Of a DNA stretch of 64,000 nucleotides, positions 8,994 to 16,643 are shown in pieces. Every line of letters begins with the position of its first letter. Position 1 is the first letter of the stretch. The translations under genes and the position numbers were made by a program. This stretch comes from Piscinibacter defluvii. Lineage in GTDB: Bacteria; Pseudomonadota; Gammaproteobacteria; Burkholderiales; Burkholderiaceae_C. Location: the NCBI RefSeq assembly GCF_004011805.1, contig NZ_RCHJ01000005.1, positions 372,001 through 436,000 on the forward strand, given 5' to 3'. The notes under the pieces are model-generated. The model was given only the letters and a program-made list of their open reading frames with translations, had not been told where the DNA came from and ran no database searches.

Positions 8994-9445
8994 CGCGACA
9001 CCGTCCGCACGAGCTGCCGCTCGACGTAGGTCGCCTGCGGCGTGCCGCTGCCGGGGCAGGCGCCGCCGCTGGGCGCGTTGCAGGCGTTGGCCACGAGCTG
9101 GAAGAAGGCGAGCGTCGTTGCGCCGTCGGCCAGCGTGCCGCTGCCCGGCGTGCGGGTGCAGCTGACCGTCACCGTGAAGCCGGACAGGCCCGCGATCGTG
9201 AAGCTGGTGGATCCGAAGCAGCCCGGCGCGGCGGCCGGCGGCGCCGGATTGCGCAGCACCTGGAAGGCGCCCCATTCGAGTCCGGCGCGCGCGGCCTGGT
9301 AGGCACGTGCCGCCTCCAGCTCGGAGGCCGAGCCGAGCTGCTGGCGCAGGCTCACCTGCGCGAGCGTCGCCCCGAGCGCGGCCAGCACGACGAGCACGAA
9401 CAGCGCCGAGACCAGCGTGAAGCCGTGGGGCCGCATCGTGCTCAT
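8990..9445 (-). CDS. mshP: MSHA minor pilin-like protein MshP
   Basis: 151 aa. It has a type IV prepilin-like N-terminus (HGFTLVSALFVLVVLAALGATLAQ): a Gly cleavage site followed by Phe and a hydrophobic helix. The residue at mature position 5 is Ser rather than the usual Glu, which is a feature of pilins thought to sit at the pilus tip (as in GspK). The rest is a small globular region with four Cys residues. The stop overlaps mshQ and the start overlaps mshO by 4 bp. The role is minor pilin or assembly initiator; the exact function is unknown. Confidence 0.8.
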   Translation of the reverse strand: MSTMRPHGFTLVSALFVLVVLAALGATLAQVSLRQQLGSASELEAARAYQAARAGLEWGAFQVLRNPAPPAAAPGCFGSTSFTIAGLSGFTVTVSCTRTPGSGTLADGATTLAFFQLVANACNAPSGGACPGSGTPQATYVERQLVRTVSR

Positions 9446-10284
9446 GGCAGGTTGTCGACGTGCACCGCGTGGTGCAGGGCGACCGTCTCGGTGCCGGCCG
9501 AGGTCGTGGTGCTCAGGCTCAGCTGCAGCTGCACGAGACCGGCCCGCGCCGCGACGACGGAGGCGTCGTAGTGGAAGCGGCAGGCGCTCACGCCGCTGGC
9601 CAGCACCGCGCTCGTGCCGCCGGCGGGCGGATCGGGCTGGCTCGCCTGGAAGCCGTAGCCGCTGTGGCGCGTCAGCGTGCCGGCGCCGAGGTCGCAGCGG
9701 TAGGTCACCGGCGGCTCGACCGCCACCACGCGGTAGGGCGGCGCGAAGCCGGCCACCGGCAGGCCGGCGCTCGAGCTCAGCGTGATCGACGCGAACGAGC
9801 CGGCGCCGTTGCCGGTGGCGCGCCGGTTCGAGGCGGCCTGCTCGGCCGCGCTGCCGTTGGCGGCGTAGGCGTCCGAGCCGGTGATGCCGGGGCCGAGGTT
9901 GTGGAACACCACCTCCTGCGCGGCCGTCAGCGCGAGCGGCGGGCCGATCAGGTCGAAGCTGCCGGCCACGCTGCCGAACACGAGGCGGTTCGTGCCCTCG
10001 GCCACGTAGCGCGCCCCGGCGCTGGTGGGGATCAGCTCGAGCGCCAGGCCGCTGGCGCTGACACGCGCGCTGTTGGGCAGCGCGATGCGCAGGTCGCGGC
10101 CGATGCGGCGCAGCGCCAGGTCCGCCTGGTCGACGAGCTGCGCGCGCGCCGTGGTGGCGAGGTAGGCCTGCACCGGCGGCACGATGAAGTGCGCGACGGT
10201 GGCGAACAGCGCACCGGTGATGACGATGACCAGCACCGCCTCGATCAGCGTGAAGCCGCGTTCAGAGCGGCGACTGCGGCGCAT
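9442..10284 (-). CDS. mshO: MSHA minor pilin MshO
   Basis: 280 aa prepilin-like protein. The N-terminal RRSERGFTLIEAVLVIVITGALF gives a prepilin peptidase site G/F with Glu5 and a single hydrophobic helix, followed by the MshO-typical region VPPVQAYLATTARAQLVDQADLALRRIGRDLR and two conserved Cys-bearing segments (TYRCDLGAGTLTRHSGYGFQ). Minor pilins of this class prime pilus assembly. The start lies inside the end of mshD (23 bp overlap), implying coupled translation. No prepilin peptidase gene lies in the window; one must be supplied from elsewhere. Confidence 0.87.
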   Translation of the reverse strand: MRRSRRSERGFTLIEAVLVIVITGALFATVAHFIVPPVQAYLATTARAQLVDQADLALRRIGRDLRIALPNSARVSASGLALELIPTSAGARYVAEGTNRLVFGSVAGSFDLIGPPLALTAAQEVVFHNLGPGITGSDAYAANGSAAEQAASNRRATGNGAGSFASITLSSSAGLPVAGFAPPYRVVAVEPPVTYRCDLGAGTLTRHSGYGFQASQPDPPAGGTSAVLASGVSACRFHYDASVVAARAGLVQLQLSLSTTTSAGTETVALHHAVHVDNLP

Positions 10285-10843
10285 GGCGCGTGCGGTAGCC
10301 GTCCAGGCTGACCGAGGTGTTGGCGGGGCCCGTCACGGTGACGGTGATGCGCAGCGCGTCGCCGCTGGCCGCGCTCACGCTGCCCAGCGCCGCGGCGGCG
10401 ACGCCGACACTCGCGCGGTAGGCGCCGAGGCCGTTCACCGCCGCGCCGGTGATGTCGACGATGCCGTTCATCGTGTAGCCGTGGTAGTCGTCGACGTGGT
10501 CGAACTGCGGCGTCGCGAAGCGGCCTTCGCCGGCCTCGGGCCCGATCGCATCGGGCAGGCTCGCGCAGCCGGCGCTGCTCGTCGTGGTCTCGAGGTTGGC
10601 GTCGTCGGCGTCGCAGAACGTCAACGGCATCAGCTCGATCTCCTCGAGCAGCGATTCGGCGATCGCCAGGGCCTGGCGGCGCAGCAGCGGGTCGGCGCTG
10701 GCCGCGGTGGACTGGGTGAAGACTCGCAGCGTGCCGGCCAGCGCGGCGCCGACGACGACGATGAAGATGATCAGCTCGACCAGCGAGAGCCCGCGCGCAC
10801 GCGCGGCGCGCGAGGCGGTCGGGAGTCGGGCAGGCAGGCGCAT
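10262..10843 (-). CDS. mshD: MSHA minor pilin MshD
   Basis: 193 aa prepilin-like protein with a longer leader (about 18 residues) before the cleavage site RARGLSLVELIIFIVVVGAALAG, Glu5 present. The MshD-specific middle LLRRQALAIAESLLEEIELMPLTFCD and the paired region DHVDDYHGYTMNGI are clear. The C-terminal third is beta-rich (ALRITVTVTGPANTSVSLDGYRT). 58 bp separate it from mshC, the largest gap inside the pilin run, and that gap contains a small hairpin. Confidence 0.87.
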   Translation of the reverse strand: MRLPARLPTASRAARARGLSLVELIIFIVVVGAALAGTLRVFTQSTAASADPLLRRQALAIAESLLEEIELMPLTFCDADDANLETTTSSAGCASLPDAIGPEAGEGRFATPQFDHVDDYHGYTMNGIVDITGAAVNGLGAYRASVGVAAAALGSVSAASGDALRITVTVTGPANTSVSLDGYRTRHAPQSPL

Positions 10844-10882
10844 CGGTCGGGCGAGGGAGTCCTGTCCCCGATGCTAAGAAGT

Positions 10883-10899
10883 GATCGCTCGCGGCGATC
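10883..10899 (-). terminator. Hairpin between mshC and mshD (weak attenuator or terminator)
   Basis: GATCGC (10883-10888) pairs with GCGATC (10894-10899) around a 5-nt loop, just past the mshC stop on the minus strand. There is only a short TTCTT after it and no long T-run, so strong termination is unlikely; it may tune mshD-mshL expression relative to the major pilin. Confidence 0.3.
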
Positions 10900-10901
10900 T
10901 C

Positions 10902-11354
10902 TCAAGGAAGGCGGCGAAACAGGCCCGTTTGTGGCTCGAGCCGGAAGGCTTGTGAACTACTGCCGGAAGCCACCGTGATGGCCAGCGCGGCGCCGGTCGA
11001 GGTGGTGGCCGCGCCGCTGTTGGCGGCGTTGAAGGTCGCGCTGCGCGGGCCGCTCTCGACGATGCAGGGGCTGGCGGTGGCCGGGCAGGGCAGCGAGAGG
11101 ATCGTGCCGCCGGACGTGTAGGCGAAGTCCACGCCGCTGCCGGTGACCGTCGCCGTCACCGGGCGGCGCTGCGCGAGCGCCAGGCGCTGCATCGCCAGCA
11201 TCTGGGCCTGCAGCTCGTCGCCGTAGGCGCGCAGGCGCCAGGCGCTCAGGTCCAGCGCGCGCGGCAGCACGAAGATCGCCAGCACGCCGACGATTCCGAT
11301 GACCATCACCAGCTCCACCAGCGTGAAGCCGGCGGCACGCTGGTTCCGGGGCAT
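10902..11354 (-). CDS. mshC: MSHA minor pilin MshC
   Basis: 150 aa, started at the ATG at 11354, which overlaps the mshA stop as TGATG. The prepilin N-terminus NQRAAGFTLVELVMVIGIVG has Gly cleavage and Glu5, then a MshC-like region (PRALDLSAWRLRAYGDELQAQML) with an ALAQRRPVTATVTG beta strand and a Cys pair in the LSLPCPATASPCIVES segment. A long open frame continuing upstream is only a shadow of mshA and the STAND gene. Role: minor pilin of the MSHA-type fibre. Confidence 0.85.
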   Translation of the reverse strand: MPRNQRAAGFTLVELVMVIGIVGVLAIFVLPRALDLSAWRLRAYGDELQAQMLAMQRLALAQRRPVTATVTGSGVDFAYTSGGTILSLPCPATASPCIVESGPRSATFNAANSGAATTSTGAALAITVASGSSSQAFRLEPQTGLFRRLP

Positions 11355-11728
11355 CAGAGGATGCCGATGACCGTGAAGGTCGCGGTCTTGCTGCCCGGGC
11401 CGGTCAGCGTGCAGGTGGCCGTCGCGTCGGCGGCCACCGCGCCGGCGGTGATGGTGTAGCTGGCCGAGGGCAGCGCGCCGCCCTGCAGCAGCGCGGCGGC
11501 GCCGCTGCAGTTGGTGACGGCAGAGCCGTTGCTGCTGTTGGCCTTGCGGGCCGCGTAGTTGATCGCCGCGGCCGAGGACAGCGAGCCGGCGACGCCGTTG
11601 GTGGCCGCCTGGTTGGCGTCGCCGCTGAGGTCGACGAACTTCGGGATCGCGACGGCCGCGAGCACCCCGATGATCACGATGACCATCACGAGCTCGATCA
11701 GCGTGAAGCCGGACTGACGTTGTTGCAT
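11354..11728 (-). CDS. mshA: Major MSHA-type pilin MshA
   Basis: 124 aa prepilin. A short leader (MQQRQSG) is followed by FTLIELVMVIVIIGVLAAVA, the canonical type IVa pilin helix with Glu5, then PKFVDLSGDANQAATNGVAG, which is diagnostic for MshA. A predicted C-terminal disulphide loop is formed by two Cys residues (in VTNCSG and TATCTLTG). First gene of the minus-strand pilin operon and probably its most abundant product. The 72-bp region upstream has no clear sigma-70 promoter; CCACGGGGATTTCCC before the ATG gives only a weak ribosome binding site. Confidence 0.9.
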   Translation of the reverse strand: MQQRQSGFTLIELVMVIVIIGVLAAVAIPKFVDLSGDANQAATNGVAGSLSSAAAINYAARKANSSNGSAVTNCSGAAALLQGGALPSASYTITAGAVAADATATCTLTGPGSKTATFTVIGIL

Positions 11729-11771
11729 GGGAAATCCCCGTGGTGTACCTGCCCCGGGGTTTCGGTGCGCT

Positions 11772-11787
11772 CACAAGTTTCTTGAGG
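11772..11787. repeat. Short inverted repeat upstream of mshA
   Basis: CAAG-TTT-CTTG at 11774-11784, flanked by a CTC/GAG pair, lies in the 72-bp gap between the STAND-gene stop and mshA. It could be a weak terminator for the TIR-STAND operon or an operator of mshA; the sequence alone does not decide. Confidence 0.25.
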
Positions 11788-11800
11788 GTGCGCCGGGTGC

Positions 11801-13942
11801 CTACTTCTTCTCGCCCGTGGAACGCAGCACGATCTGGCTGGCGCCGAACCACACCTCGTAGTGGTGCGGCCGCACCTTGGCGTCGGCGTACTGCCGGCTC
11901 AGGTCCTGCAGCGTCAGCTGCGGTGTCTGCAAGAGGCCGTTGAGCATCACCAGCAGCTTCTGCGCCTCGCCGCGGCACTCGTCGGCGGCGAAGCAGCGCA
12001 GCACGCCGGTGTTGGTCTGGTACTCGACCAGCTGCACGCCCGGCGCCACCAGCGCCACGCCGTCCAGCCGCAGCGCGCCGATGCGCGCGCGCAGCGCGGC
12101 GGCGGGTTCGCGCTGGTCGTCGCGGCTGACGTGCAGGTAGATGCGCGGCGCCAGGTCGCCCGACTTCAGTTCGGCGGCGGCGCGGTCGATCAGCCCGGTG
12201 GCCAGGTCGACCTGGGCGCGCAGGCGCGCGTCGCTGCCGGACTGGCGTGCCTCGCGCAGCGCGTCCAGCGACTCCTGCAGCCTGGCCACCGTCTCCTGCG
12301 ACTGGCGCAGCTGGCGCGCGGCGTCCTCGTTGGCGGCGCGCAGCTGGGTCAGGTTCTGGGCGAATTCGGCCTGCTGCGCGGCCTGTGTCACTTCGCTGAG
12401 GCGGCGGTCGGCCAGCGACTTGAGGCCGAAGCCGCCCCCGGTCAGCAGCGCGACGACCACCACCAGCGCGCTGCCGATCCGCAGCCACAGGCTGCGGCGC
12501 CGCGCCACGACGCTGGCGCGCATCAGCGCCTGCACCCGCTCCCAGCCGCCGCCGTGGCGCTCGGCCCAGGCCGGGTTGCGCTCGAGCAGCCAGCGCTGCC
12601 GCTCGCGCGTGGTGCTGGAGGACAGCACGGCATCGTCGTCCGCCTCGAAGCTCTCGGCCTGCACCAGCAGGGCACGCCAGATCATGCCGTCGCGCACCTC
12701 CTTGACCAGCCAGCCGCTGCCCGGCTCGGACAGCCGCTTCCAGCAGCGCACCAGCGCCTCGTGGCCGATGTCGATCCACTCCTCCCCGGCCAGTGCGCCG
12801 CTGCGGTGGCGCGCGGTCAGGAAGGACACGCCGTCGGCGCGGAACACGTCGATCACCCGTGCCAGCCGCTCGGCCGGCGCGCCGCACACCTCGGCCAGTG
12901 CCGCCAGCGGCTGGGGCCGGCGCAGCACCTGGCCTTCGGGGCTGACGGTGGTCAGCGCGCGGAACAGCCGCTCGATCAGCACCTCGCCCGCCTCCGGCAG
13001 CGCGGCCGCCTGCTGCGCCACCTCGTCGGCATGGCGCGAGAGCAGGCCGGCCAGGCCGTCGGCCGGGTAGTCGGCCAGGCCGAGCTGCCAGCCCTCGCGC
13101 GCTCCGGCCAGCGTGTGCATGCGCATCAGTGCATGCTGCACCAGGGGCAGGCCGTCGGTGCCGGCGGCGTCGGCGGCCAGCCGCTCGGCCAGCGCGGCCT
13201 CCACATGGCCGCCGTACAGCGCGGCCGGCTCGCGGATGGCGCGCAGCAGGTCGGCCGGCGCCATCGGCGGCAGCAGGTACTGGCGCTGGTTGACGGCCTC
13301 GGCCAGGCCGGGGAAACGCGCGCAGGCGCCGAGGAACTCGGAGCGCATCGTCAGCGCCAGGTACAGCCCGCGCGGCGGTGCCTCGGCCATGCGCACGATG
13401 AAGTCGGTCAGCAGGCGGCACTCCGAGGGGCTGCCGTGGCGCGCGAACTCGAACAGCTCCTCGAACTGGTCGATCAGGATGCACAGGTGGTCGTCGGCAT
13501 CGCGCGGCAGCGCTTCGGCCAGCGCCTGCGGCGCCGCGCGGCCCTGGTTGAGCAGGCGGCGCAGCGCCAGCATGTGCACGCTGTCGTCGCCGCGGCCGTC
13601 GAGTGCGGCCAGCTCGCGCGCCAGGTTGCCCAGCGGGCCACCGCGCGGCAGGGCGATGCAGGTGCGCCAGCGCGTCTCGCAGCGGGCCTGCTCGTGGCGC
13701 AGGCGCGGCAGCACGCCGGCGCGGATCAGCGAGCTCTTGCCGGCGCCCGAATCGCCGTGCACGACGATGCATTGCGTACGCACCAGCCCGGCGACCACCG
13801 CGTCGACCATGCGCTCGCGGCCGAAGAAGATCGGCCACTCGGCCTCGTCGAAGGGCCGCAGGCCGGGGTAGGGCCGAGGCGGCATCTCGACGCGGAAGGG
13901 CTCGAGCAGCTCCTGCTGCGGGGCGTCCGTGGCGGTGTTCAT
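11801..13942 (-). CDS. STAND-type (nSTAND1) P-loop NTPase with TM helix and C-terminal sensor region
   Basis: 713 aa, started at the ATG at 13942, overlapping the TIR-gene stop as ATGA. An N-terminal PYPGLRPFDEAEWPIFFGRE is the typical nSTAND1 entry. Walker A is GDSGAGKS (63-70), Walker B ILIDQFEELFE (about 155-165), and a winged-helix-like part (about 290-400) contains IDIGHEALVRCW. One transmembrane helix at about 486-504 is followed by a coiled coil (about 511-570) and a 120-residue C-terminal domain I do not recognise. STAND NTPases act as ligand-triggered switches in defence and signalling. The membrane anchor plus extracytoplasmic or coiled-coil tail suggests sensing at the envelope, with the co-encoded TIR protein as effector. 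Confidence 0.85.
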   Translation of the reverse strand: MNTATDAPQQELLEPFRVEMPPRPYPGLRPFDEAEWPIFFGRERMVDAVVAGLVRTQCIVVHGDSGAGKSSLIRAGVLPRLRHEQARCETRWRTCIALPRGGPLGNLARELAALDGRGDDSVHMLALRRLLNQGRAAPQALAEALPRDADDHLCILIDQFEELFEFARHGSPSECRLLTDFIVRMAEAPPRGLYLALTMRSEFLGACARFPGLAEAVNQRQYLLPPMAPADLLRAIREPAALYGGHVEAALAERLAADAAGTDGLPLVQHALMRMHTLAGAREGWQLGLADYPADGLAGLLSRHADEVAQQAAALPEAGEVLIERLFRALTTVSPEGQVLRRPQPLAALAEVCGAPAERLARVIDVFRADGVSFLTARHRSGALAGEEWIDIGHEALVRCWKRLSEPGSGWLVKEVRDGMIWRALLVQAESFEADDDAVLSSSTTRERQRWLLERNPAWAERHGGGWERVQALMRASVVARRRSLWLRIGSALVVVVALLTGGGFGLKSLADRRLSEVTQAAQQAEFAQNLTQLRAANEDAARQLRQSQETVARLQESLDALREARQSGSDARLRAQVDLATGLIDRAAAELKSGDLAPRIYLHVSRDDQREPAAALRARIGALRLDGVALVAPGVQLVEYQTNTGVLRCFAADECRGEAQKLLVMLNGLLQTPQLTLQDLSRQYADAKVRPHHYEVWFGASQIVLRSTGEKK

Positions 13943-15036
13943 GCGCGCGCCGCCTGCTGCGCCTTCTCGCCCAGCCACTGCTGCACCACCGTCGTGACCG
14001 GCCCCTGCGTCGCGTCGAGCCAGTCGGCCTGCACGATGCGCGCCGTCTGGCGCCGCACCGGCGTGGCCACCGGCGGGCCGACCATGTCGAGCAGCGCGCA
14101 GGGCAGCAGGCGGTCGCGCCGCGAGCGCGCCGACTGGCGGTCGTGCTTGCCGACGACGATCAGGTCGGCATCGACCGCACGGCCGTCGTTCGAGCCCACC
14201 AGCACCAGCGCGTCGCATTCGGTCAGCGTCTCGACGCGCTGCTGGCGGATCGCCTCCTGCCGGGCCGGGTCGCGCTCGAGCGGATCGGGCTCGCCCGGCA
14301 GCACCGCGTAGCCGCTGGCCAGCAGTTCGCCGGCGGCGCGCTCCCAGCATTGCGCCTGGTCGGCGCGGCCGTGCAGGTAGAGCGTCTGGCCGCCGGCGCC
14401 GGCGAGCTTGTCGGCATCGGCACGCGCGCCGCGGCGCCGGTCCAGCTCGGCCTTCACCTCGTCCAGGCGCTGGGCCAGGTCGGCGGCCAGGCCGAGCAGG
14501 GCCTCGCGCACCTTGGGGTCGAACTCGCCCTGCCACTGCGTCCAGCCCAGCGGCCGCGCGGCGCGGCCTTCGCCGGCATGGAAGGGGTAGCCCACCAGCG
14601 GCTGGCCGGCGCGGTCGGCCAGCGGTGCCGGCCAGGGCACGCCGCCCGGCCACTGCGTCGGCACCGGCCAGGCGCGCACCATGGCCACCCGGCCCTCCGG
14701 CTCCAGGCCGCGCGCGGCCTGGCCGGCCAGCCACCAGGCGCGCTCCTTGGCGCACCACTCGCTGTCCTGGTAGTCGGGTGTCATCAGCACCAGCAGCAGT
14801 GCGGCGGCGCCGGCCTTCAGGTCGAGCTGGTCGGTCAGCGGCGCCATGCGGTCGAGCCGCTCGTCGACGAACCAGGTCAGCGTGTCGCGGAAGCTGCGGT
14901 CGGCGCGCAGCTCCTCGACCAGCTCGCGCACGAAGGCGAGCGACCAGCCACGCAGCGTCGGGTCGCCCTCCTTGTCGCTGCCGTGGCTGTAGCTGAAGAA
15001 GAGATCGAGGTCGAACGGCTCGCCGACGTAGGACAC
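13939..15036 (-). CDS. TIR-domain protein, partner of the STAND NTPase
   Basis: 365 aa. I use the GTG at 15036 because GGAGGA lies 7 nt upstream and a good promoter ends about 20 nt before it; a longer in-frame ATG start at 15090 would include the promoter. The TIR domain covers about residues 9-170: FFSYSH box (13-18), LTWFVDERLDR, and SEWCAKERAWW with Glu98 in the position of the catalytic NADase glutamate. The C-terminal half (about 235-340; LYLHGRADQAQCWERAAGELLASG, ALVLVGSNDG) looks like a second Rossmann-type fold. TIR domains cleave NAD+ or make NAD-derived signals. Operon with the STAND gene suggests a two-gene immune or stress switch. Confidence 0.85.
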   Translation of the reverse strand: MSYVGEPFDLDLFFSYSHGSDKEGDPTLRGWSLAFVRELVEELRADRSFRDTLTWFVDERLDRMAPLTDQLDLKAGAAALLLVLMTPDYQDSEWCAKERAWWLAGQAARGLEPEGRVAMVRAWPVPTQWPGGVPWPAPLADRAGQPLVGYPFHAGEGRAARPLGWTQWQGEFDPKVREALLGLAADLAQRLDEVKAELDRRRGARADADKLAGAGGQTLYLHGRADQAQCWERAAGELLASGYAVLPGEPDPLERDPARQEAIRQQRVETLTECDALVLVGSNDGRAVDADLIVVGKHDRQSARSRRDRLLPCALLDMVGPPVATPVRRQTARIVQADWLDATQGPVTTVVQQWLGEKAQQAARA

Positions 15037-15063
15037 GCAGGATTCCTCCGGTAGGGCGAGCGC

Positions 15064-15092
15064 AGTGTAGGCAGGCCGGCAGGGCGCCACAA
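15064..15092 (-). promoter_or_regulatory. Sigma-70-type promoter of the TIR-STAND operon
   Basis: On the minus strand, TTGTGG (15092-15087) and TACACT (15069-15064) are separated by exactly 17 bp. The expected transcript start is near 15057, leaving a short leader with GGAGGA (15044-15049) before the GTG at 15036. Confidence 0.6.
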
Positions 15093-15308
15093 CGCAAAAC
15101 TTGGGGAGGCCTGTCGCGCTGCCGCGGCCGCGTCCGGATTGAGCCTGCTCAGTCGCGACCCGCCGGGCCGCCGCCTATGCTCGTCCGCGTCCAGACTGGA
15201 GGCCAGGGCGGTCGATGCATTCGCGAAACGGCAAGGGGATGATCCACACGATCGACAGGAGCGCGCCGGGCCCGGCCGGCGCCCGGCGTGCCGGGTTGAT
15301 GCCGCCCC

Positions 15309-16643
15309 ATGGCTGACGCGCAGGCACGGCCCGACCCCGCGCCGCCCGATGCGGGCCTGCACCAGGTCGCGTGGCTGATGGACCGCTCTGCGGAGTCGGC
15401 CATGCTCACCGACGCGGCCGGGCGCATCGAGTACGTCAATCCGGCCTTCGAGGCGATGACCGGCTACGGGCGCACGGAAGCGATCGGGCGCACGCCGGCG
15501 CTGCTCAAGTCGGGCCTGCAGGCCCCGGAGGTCTACGCCGCACTGTGGCGGACGCTGCATGCCGGCCAGGAGTTCCGCGGCCTGCTGGTCAACCGGCGCA
15601 AGAACGGCGAGCTGTTCCACGAGGAGAAGTCGATCCGGCCGCTGTTCGGCCCGGACGGACGCATCACGCATTTCCTGTCCTGCGGGCGCGACGTGAGCGC
15701 GCAGGTGGCGGCACTGGCGCGGCTCGAACGCGCGGCCACGCACGACGCGCTGACCGAACTGCCCAACCGGGCCCTGTTCGACGAGCGCCTGGGCGCGGCG
15801 ATCCGTCGGGTGCGCGACGGCGGCGCGGGCTTCGCCGTCGCGCTGATCGACGTCGACCGCTTCAAGCAGATCAACGACAGCCATGGCCACGCCGCCGGCG
15901 ACAGCGTGCTGCAGGCGGTGGCGCGCCGGCTGCTACAGGCGGTGCGCAAGTCGGACACGGTGGCGCGCCTGGGCGGGGACGAGTTCGCCATGCTGCTCGA
16001 GGGCAACTGCAGCGCGGACGACGCCGCACCGGTGCTGGACGCGATCGTCGGCGCCTTCGCGCCGGCGGTGATGCACGGCGAAGAGCGCGTGTTCACCTCG
16101 GTCAGCATCGGGGCCTGCATCGACCTCACGGGCGACCTGGAGCCGCGGCAACTGCTCGAACGGGCCGATGCGGCCATGTACCAGGTGAAGCGCGATGGCG
16201 GTTCCGGCTACCGCATCCACGCGGAAGACCCGGTGACCGCCTCGGCCCCGCTGGGCGCCGAGGTGTCGCCGGACGATGCGGGCGGCCCCCTGCCCGGGCC
16301 GGACCGCCCGCTGTGGCGGCGGCGCACCTTGAAGGCCGGCGAATGCCTGTACCGCAACGGCCAGCGCCTCACGCACCTGTACGTGCTGCGGCGCGGGACG
16401 GCGCGGGCCTTCGTGCCGGCCGCGGACGGCGGCGGCGCGGTGCAGCGGCATGGCGAAGGCGACTGGCTCGGGCTGGACGGACTGGCCACGCGCCGGCATC
16501 ACCGCGAGGCCCGCATGCTGGTCGACGGCGAGGTCTGGGTGATCGCCTACGACGATCTGCTCGAGGCGGCGCGGCGCTCGCCCGCGTTCATGGCCCAGCT
16601 GATGGAGGCGTTCGGCCGGGCCCTCGAGGGGAGGCCCGGTTGA
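15309..16643 (+). CDS. PAS-GGDEF diguanylate cyclase with C-terminal cyclic-nucleotide-binding-like domain
   Basis: 444 aa, soluble. A PAS domain (about 18-130; GRIEYVNPAFEAMTGYGRTE) is followed by a complete GGDEF domain (about 145-305) with the active motif GGDEF at 222-226 and an inhibitory RxxD site (RKSD, 213-216) at the correct spacing, so it should make c-di-GMP with product inhibition. Residues about 318-440 resemble a cNMP-binding/Crp beta-roll (LKAGECLYRNGQRLTHLYVLRRGTA). No EAL domain. It is divergent from the TIR operon and lies inside the interrupted msh locus, whose MshE ATPase belongs to a c-di-GMP-binding family. The fused cNMP domain may let cAMP or another ligand adjust cyclase activity. 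The acyltransferase gene starts at its stop codon. Confidence 0.88.
   Translation: MADAQARPDPAPPDAGLHQVAWLMDRSAESAMLTDAAGRIEYVNPAFEAMTGYGRTEAIGRTPALLKSGLQAPEVYAALWRTLHAGQEFRGLLVNRRKNGELFHEEKSIRPLFGPDGRITHFLSCGRDVSAQVAALARLERAATHDALTELPNRALFDERLGAAIRRVRDGGAGFAVALIDVDRFKQINDSHGHAAGDSVLQAVARRLLQAVRKSDTVARLGGDEFAMLLEGNCSADDAAPVLDAIVGAFAPAVMHGEERVFTSVSIGACIDLTGDLEPRQLLERADAAMYQVKRDGGSGYRIHAEDPVTASAPLGAEVSPDDAGGPLPGPDRPLWRRRTLKAGECLYRNGQRLTHLYVLRRGTARAFVPAADGGGAVQRHGEGDWLGLDGLATRRHHREARMLVDGEVWVIAYDDLLEAARRSPAFMAQLMEAFGRALEGRPG

Noticed and set aside
4992-9029. Very long plus-strand open frame opposite mshQ, and similar ones at 17921-20788 and 33552-37820
   Set aside because: They are Arg/Ala/Gly-rich low-complexity translations opposite well-supported genes, a usual by-product of GC-rich third codon positions; no domain or start signal supports them.
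15138-15181. TTGAGC and TATGCT as a promoter for the PAS-GGDEF gene
   Set aside because: The spacing is about 31 bp, far from the 16-18 bp needed.
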